A stretch of DNA of 64,000 nt from Opisthocomus hoazin. Taxonomy: Eukaryota; Chordata; Aves; Opisthocomiformes; Opisthocomidae. The notes below the pieces were generated by a model. The model did no database searches, had not been told where the DNA came from, and saw only the letters and a list, made by a program, of their open reading frames with translations. Position 1 is the stretch's first letter, and the number at the start of each line of letters is the position of its first letter. The position numbers and the translations under genes are program-made. Shown one piece after another: positions 61,696 through 64,000 of this stretch. Location of the stretch: contig NC_134415.1 in assembly GCF_030867145.1 (NCBI RefSeq), forward strand, positions 21,182,417 through 21,246,416, in the 5' to 3' direction.

Positions 61696-64000
61696 TTCAA
61701 TTCAGGTCCCCAAAGAGGACTTTTAATTAAGAAGTTCTAATAGAATCTAGGAGAAAACTTTGAAGTCCCTGGTCTCCAGGCTGTGAGCTACAGATCCTGG
61801 GGGTGTCTGTGGCCAACTGGTATGAGACCCTAAACGTATCCTTTCCGGAAAGGTCATCTCCTGTGCAGAAATCTGCATAAGCAAATCTTACAGATGTAGA
61901 CATCCCCTGCAAAATTCCTAGGGACTGCAGAAAGTTGGAAGGCTCTGCAGAGGGCTGCTGTCTAGCCATGGGTAGTGACTGAGAGAGCGGTGAGTGGGGA
62001 GCAGAGCACACAGAAACATCAGTGTGTAGAGCTCTGACTCCTGCTAGTGCAAGGTCCCCAAAATATTTAAGAGCTAATTTTTACCCAGAGTGTGTCTGAA
62101 TTGCAGACAAGTACAAGGGCGAGATTTCCCAAAGGGCTAGGGACGGGTCTGTGCTTATCTCCACGGGGACAGTCCCACCTCGCATGCGCGTGTGGAGCCG
62201 TGTGTGGCGTGGAGCAGTGAATGGCGTGGAGCTGTGTATGCTGGTGTTTACTCAGCAGCTCGCACTAATCTCCAGGAAATAACTTGAGCTGGCTGGACCA
62301 CGGGTGCGATATTTGGTCACGTTGTGCAGAAGCATTTGAGAACGCTTTCACACCGGCAGCTGCGGTATCAGCCACGTATGAGAACAAGAAGTGGGATTGT
62401 AAAACACTTCTGAACTCTTGCAAGTATGGTATTCGCTGGAAAGCAAAGTTCCAGAAAACTGGAGCCACATAAAAACTTGAGATTACTTTGGTGAATAGTT
62501 CTTGGCTGGAAGACAAAAGGGAAAATTTAAATGTTCTGTGGAGATTGTTTCAGAACTAAACATCTTGAATTTTTTTGTTTCGAAATGCTCTCCCTTCTGG
62601 CAATTCTCTCAAAACTTCTGGTCATATAAATCTGAGTTATTGAAGATACTACTTGAGGACTCCTGTCAGAACAATATTTTGTTTAATTGGAAGGTTTTTT
62701 AAGGTCTTTATTTGGTTGAAAATCTCTGAAGTTTTCCTTTGGCATGTGGCTTGAAATAAATTTGTTTTTTTCAGCTTATTACTTCTCAGTTAGCTGTCTG
62801 AACAGCTTTGCAAGTACCCAAGAGGGGACAACAGCAGAATTAATAACTAAATGCTTCGGTTGCAGTAAGTCATCCCTTGCTGCAGCAGCACCCCGAGGCC
62901 AGACCCGGACCGCCTGTACAGAGGCACCCGTACCCTCCTGTGCTTTGTAGCTGCACCAACACAGGTGTCTAATGTGTGCCACTCCGCTGATTTACAGAGG
63001 AAGAAGCTATCAGATACACTGCGTTAATATAAGAACTGAGTGATAAGTTGCTCTAAGTCCCCCTCCACAGAAGGAGCCTGAAAAAGGGAGAGCAGAAGCC
63101 CTTCGTGGGGTCGGAAGGAGGACCGTGCCATGCTGCGACTGGGCCGTGGGAGGCAGGCAGCACTGCCCTGGGATTGCAGAAAGGAACAAAACCCGAGCCA
63201 TAGCAATTTAACCAGCTCTGCACAGAAAAAGCACACCTGTCTCATCTCAACTCCTGGCAGAGTTGGTTTTCCATCTAGTGAAAAACGGGGATGAAATGCC
63301 TCCCTTGCTACCCTTCAAAACACCCTTCGGTACCCTCCACGGAGACATAAAAGCAGCATCATTATAAGTGGGAAATGAATCGCTCGCTCGCTGGATTTAG
63401 CAGCTTCCTCTTTGGAAACCCGAGATCTGGTCTCAAATTTCTGTTTGTTGTCAGCCCAGCAGAAGAGACTCCAAGGCTGCAAAGCCCCTGGTGAGGCAGC
63501 GCGTCATTTGCTAATTGTCTCTGCCAGACAATGCCGTTTACACTGCGCACAGAACCACCTCTAACCTCCACTGACCAGAAAATCATTACACCCTTGAACT
63601 CGCAGCCTGCTGAAACAGAACCCGGCATCGCAAACTTGGGCCGCGCGTGTCAGCTCCTCTGACAGGACAACAAAATACGGGAATGCTTAGTGCTGATTAA
63701 TTTACAAACACCCCCGTTCCCAGACCTAATTATGACATTGTAAGCAACTGCAGCATAAAAAAAGATGTCTGACTTGTTGTATGTAAAGTAATGACTCTTC
63801 TGCGTGGACGCCGACCACATTGTCCTTTGAACGGCGACGCGAGCTGGGTACAGGACTGGCACCTGCCCCTGGCAGCATCACGGCCCCGGGCTCTCGGGCC
63901 GGGTTGGGGTCTCTGGCTGTGGCACAGGACAGAGGCAGAATGAAGGCTCAGCGGGGCCTCTGCAATCAGGATGCTGGCGAGGGGCTGCTCCACATCTGCT
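61696..64000. other. Intergenic DNA, no gene seen
   Basis: Short ORFs only. It contains a small GTGGAGC-rich tandem stretch (62187-62240). The right edge becomes GC- and CpG-richer from about 63,820, which may be the start of another CpG-rich element cut by the window. Confidence 0.4.
62187..62240 (+). repeat. Short minisatellite-like array
   Basis: Three imperfect units of about 17-19 bp built on GGCGTGGAGCNGTGNAT lie head to tail. Too small for a named satellite; probably local slippage. Confidence 0.5.

Overview
This window is nuclear DNA from a bird. The evidence is a multi-exon vertebrate calmodulin gene with GT-AG introns, CR1 (chicken repeat 1) LINE tails that end in the avian-style ATTCT-type octamer, and a solo LTR of the avian ERVL kind. 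I cannot name the species.

Layout: 1-6209 is upstream intergenic DNA. A solo endogenous-retrovirus LTR lies at 6210-7338. Quiet intergenic DNA follows to about 11,990. A large CpG island (about 11,990-13,680) then carries the promoter and first exon of a calmodulin gene, which reads left to right to about 26,062. Six exons give a complete 149-codon reading frame: exon 1 holds only the initiator ATG, and the five coding exons after it are 31, 144, 107, 136 and 29 nt. The protein is the invariant vertebrate calmodulin with four canonical EF-hands. Synonymous codon choices and, above all, the 3' UTR identify it as CALM2 rather than CALM1 or CALM3. A second CpG-dense block sits inside intron 1 (about 14,400-14,900).

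The 38 kb after the gene contain no exon I can support. They hold three CR1 fragments (28110-28298 plus, 55434-56163 plus, 57338-57600 minus), two relics resembling the ancient MIR/L2 repeat family (46461-46530, 48391-48530), an isolated CpG-island-like block at 53420-53890, and scattered short ORFs. The only ORF that reads at all like protein is on the minus strand at 61228-61695. In mammals STPG4 and TTC7A lie on this side of CALM2; I looked for STPG4-like coding exons and saw none.

The window is therefore one ubiquitously expressed housekeeping calcium-sensor gene in a repeat-poor, gene-poor setting. I found no multi-gene system, operon, CRISPR array or novel pathway. The points worth a second look are regulatory: the intron-1 CpG block, the orphan CpG island, G-quadruplex-prone tracts on both sides of exon 1, a possible overlapping uORF, and self-complementary elements around the stop codon and in the 3' UTR.
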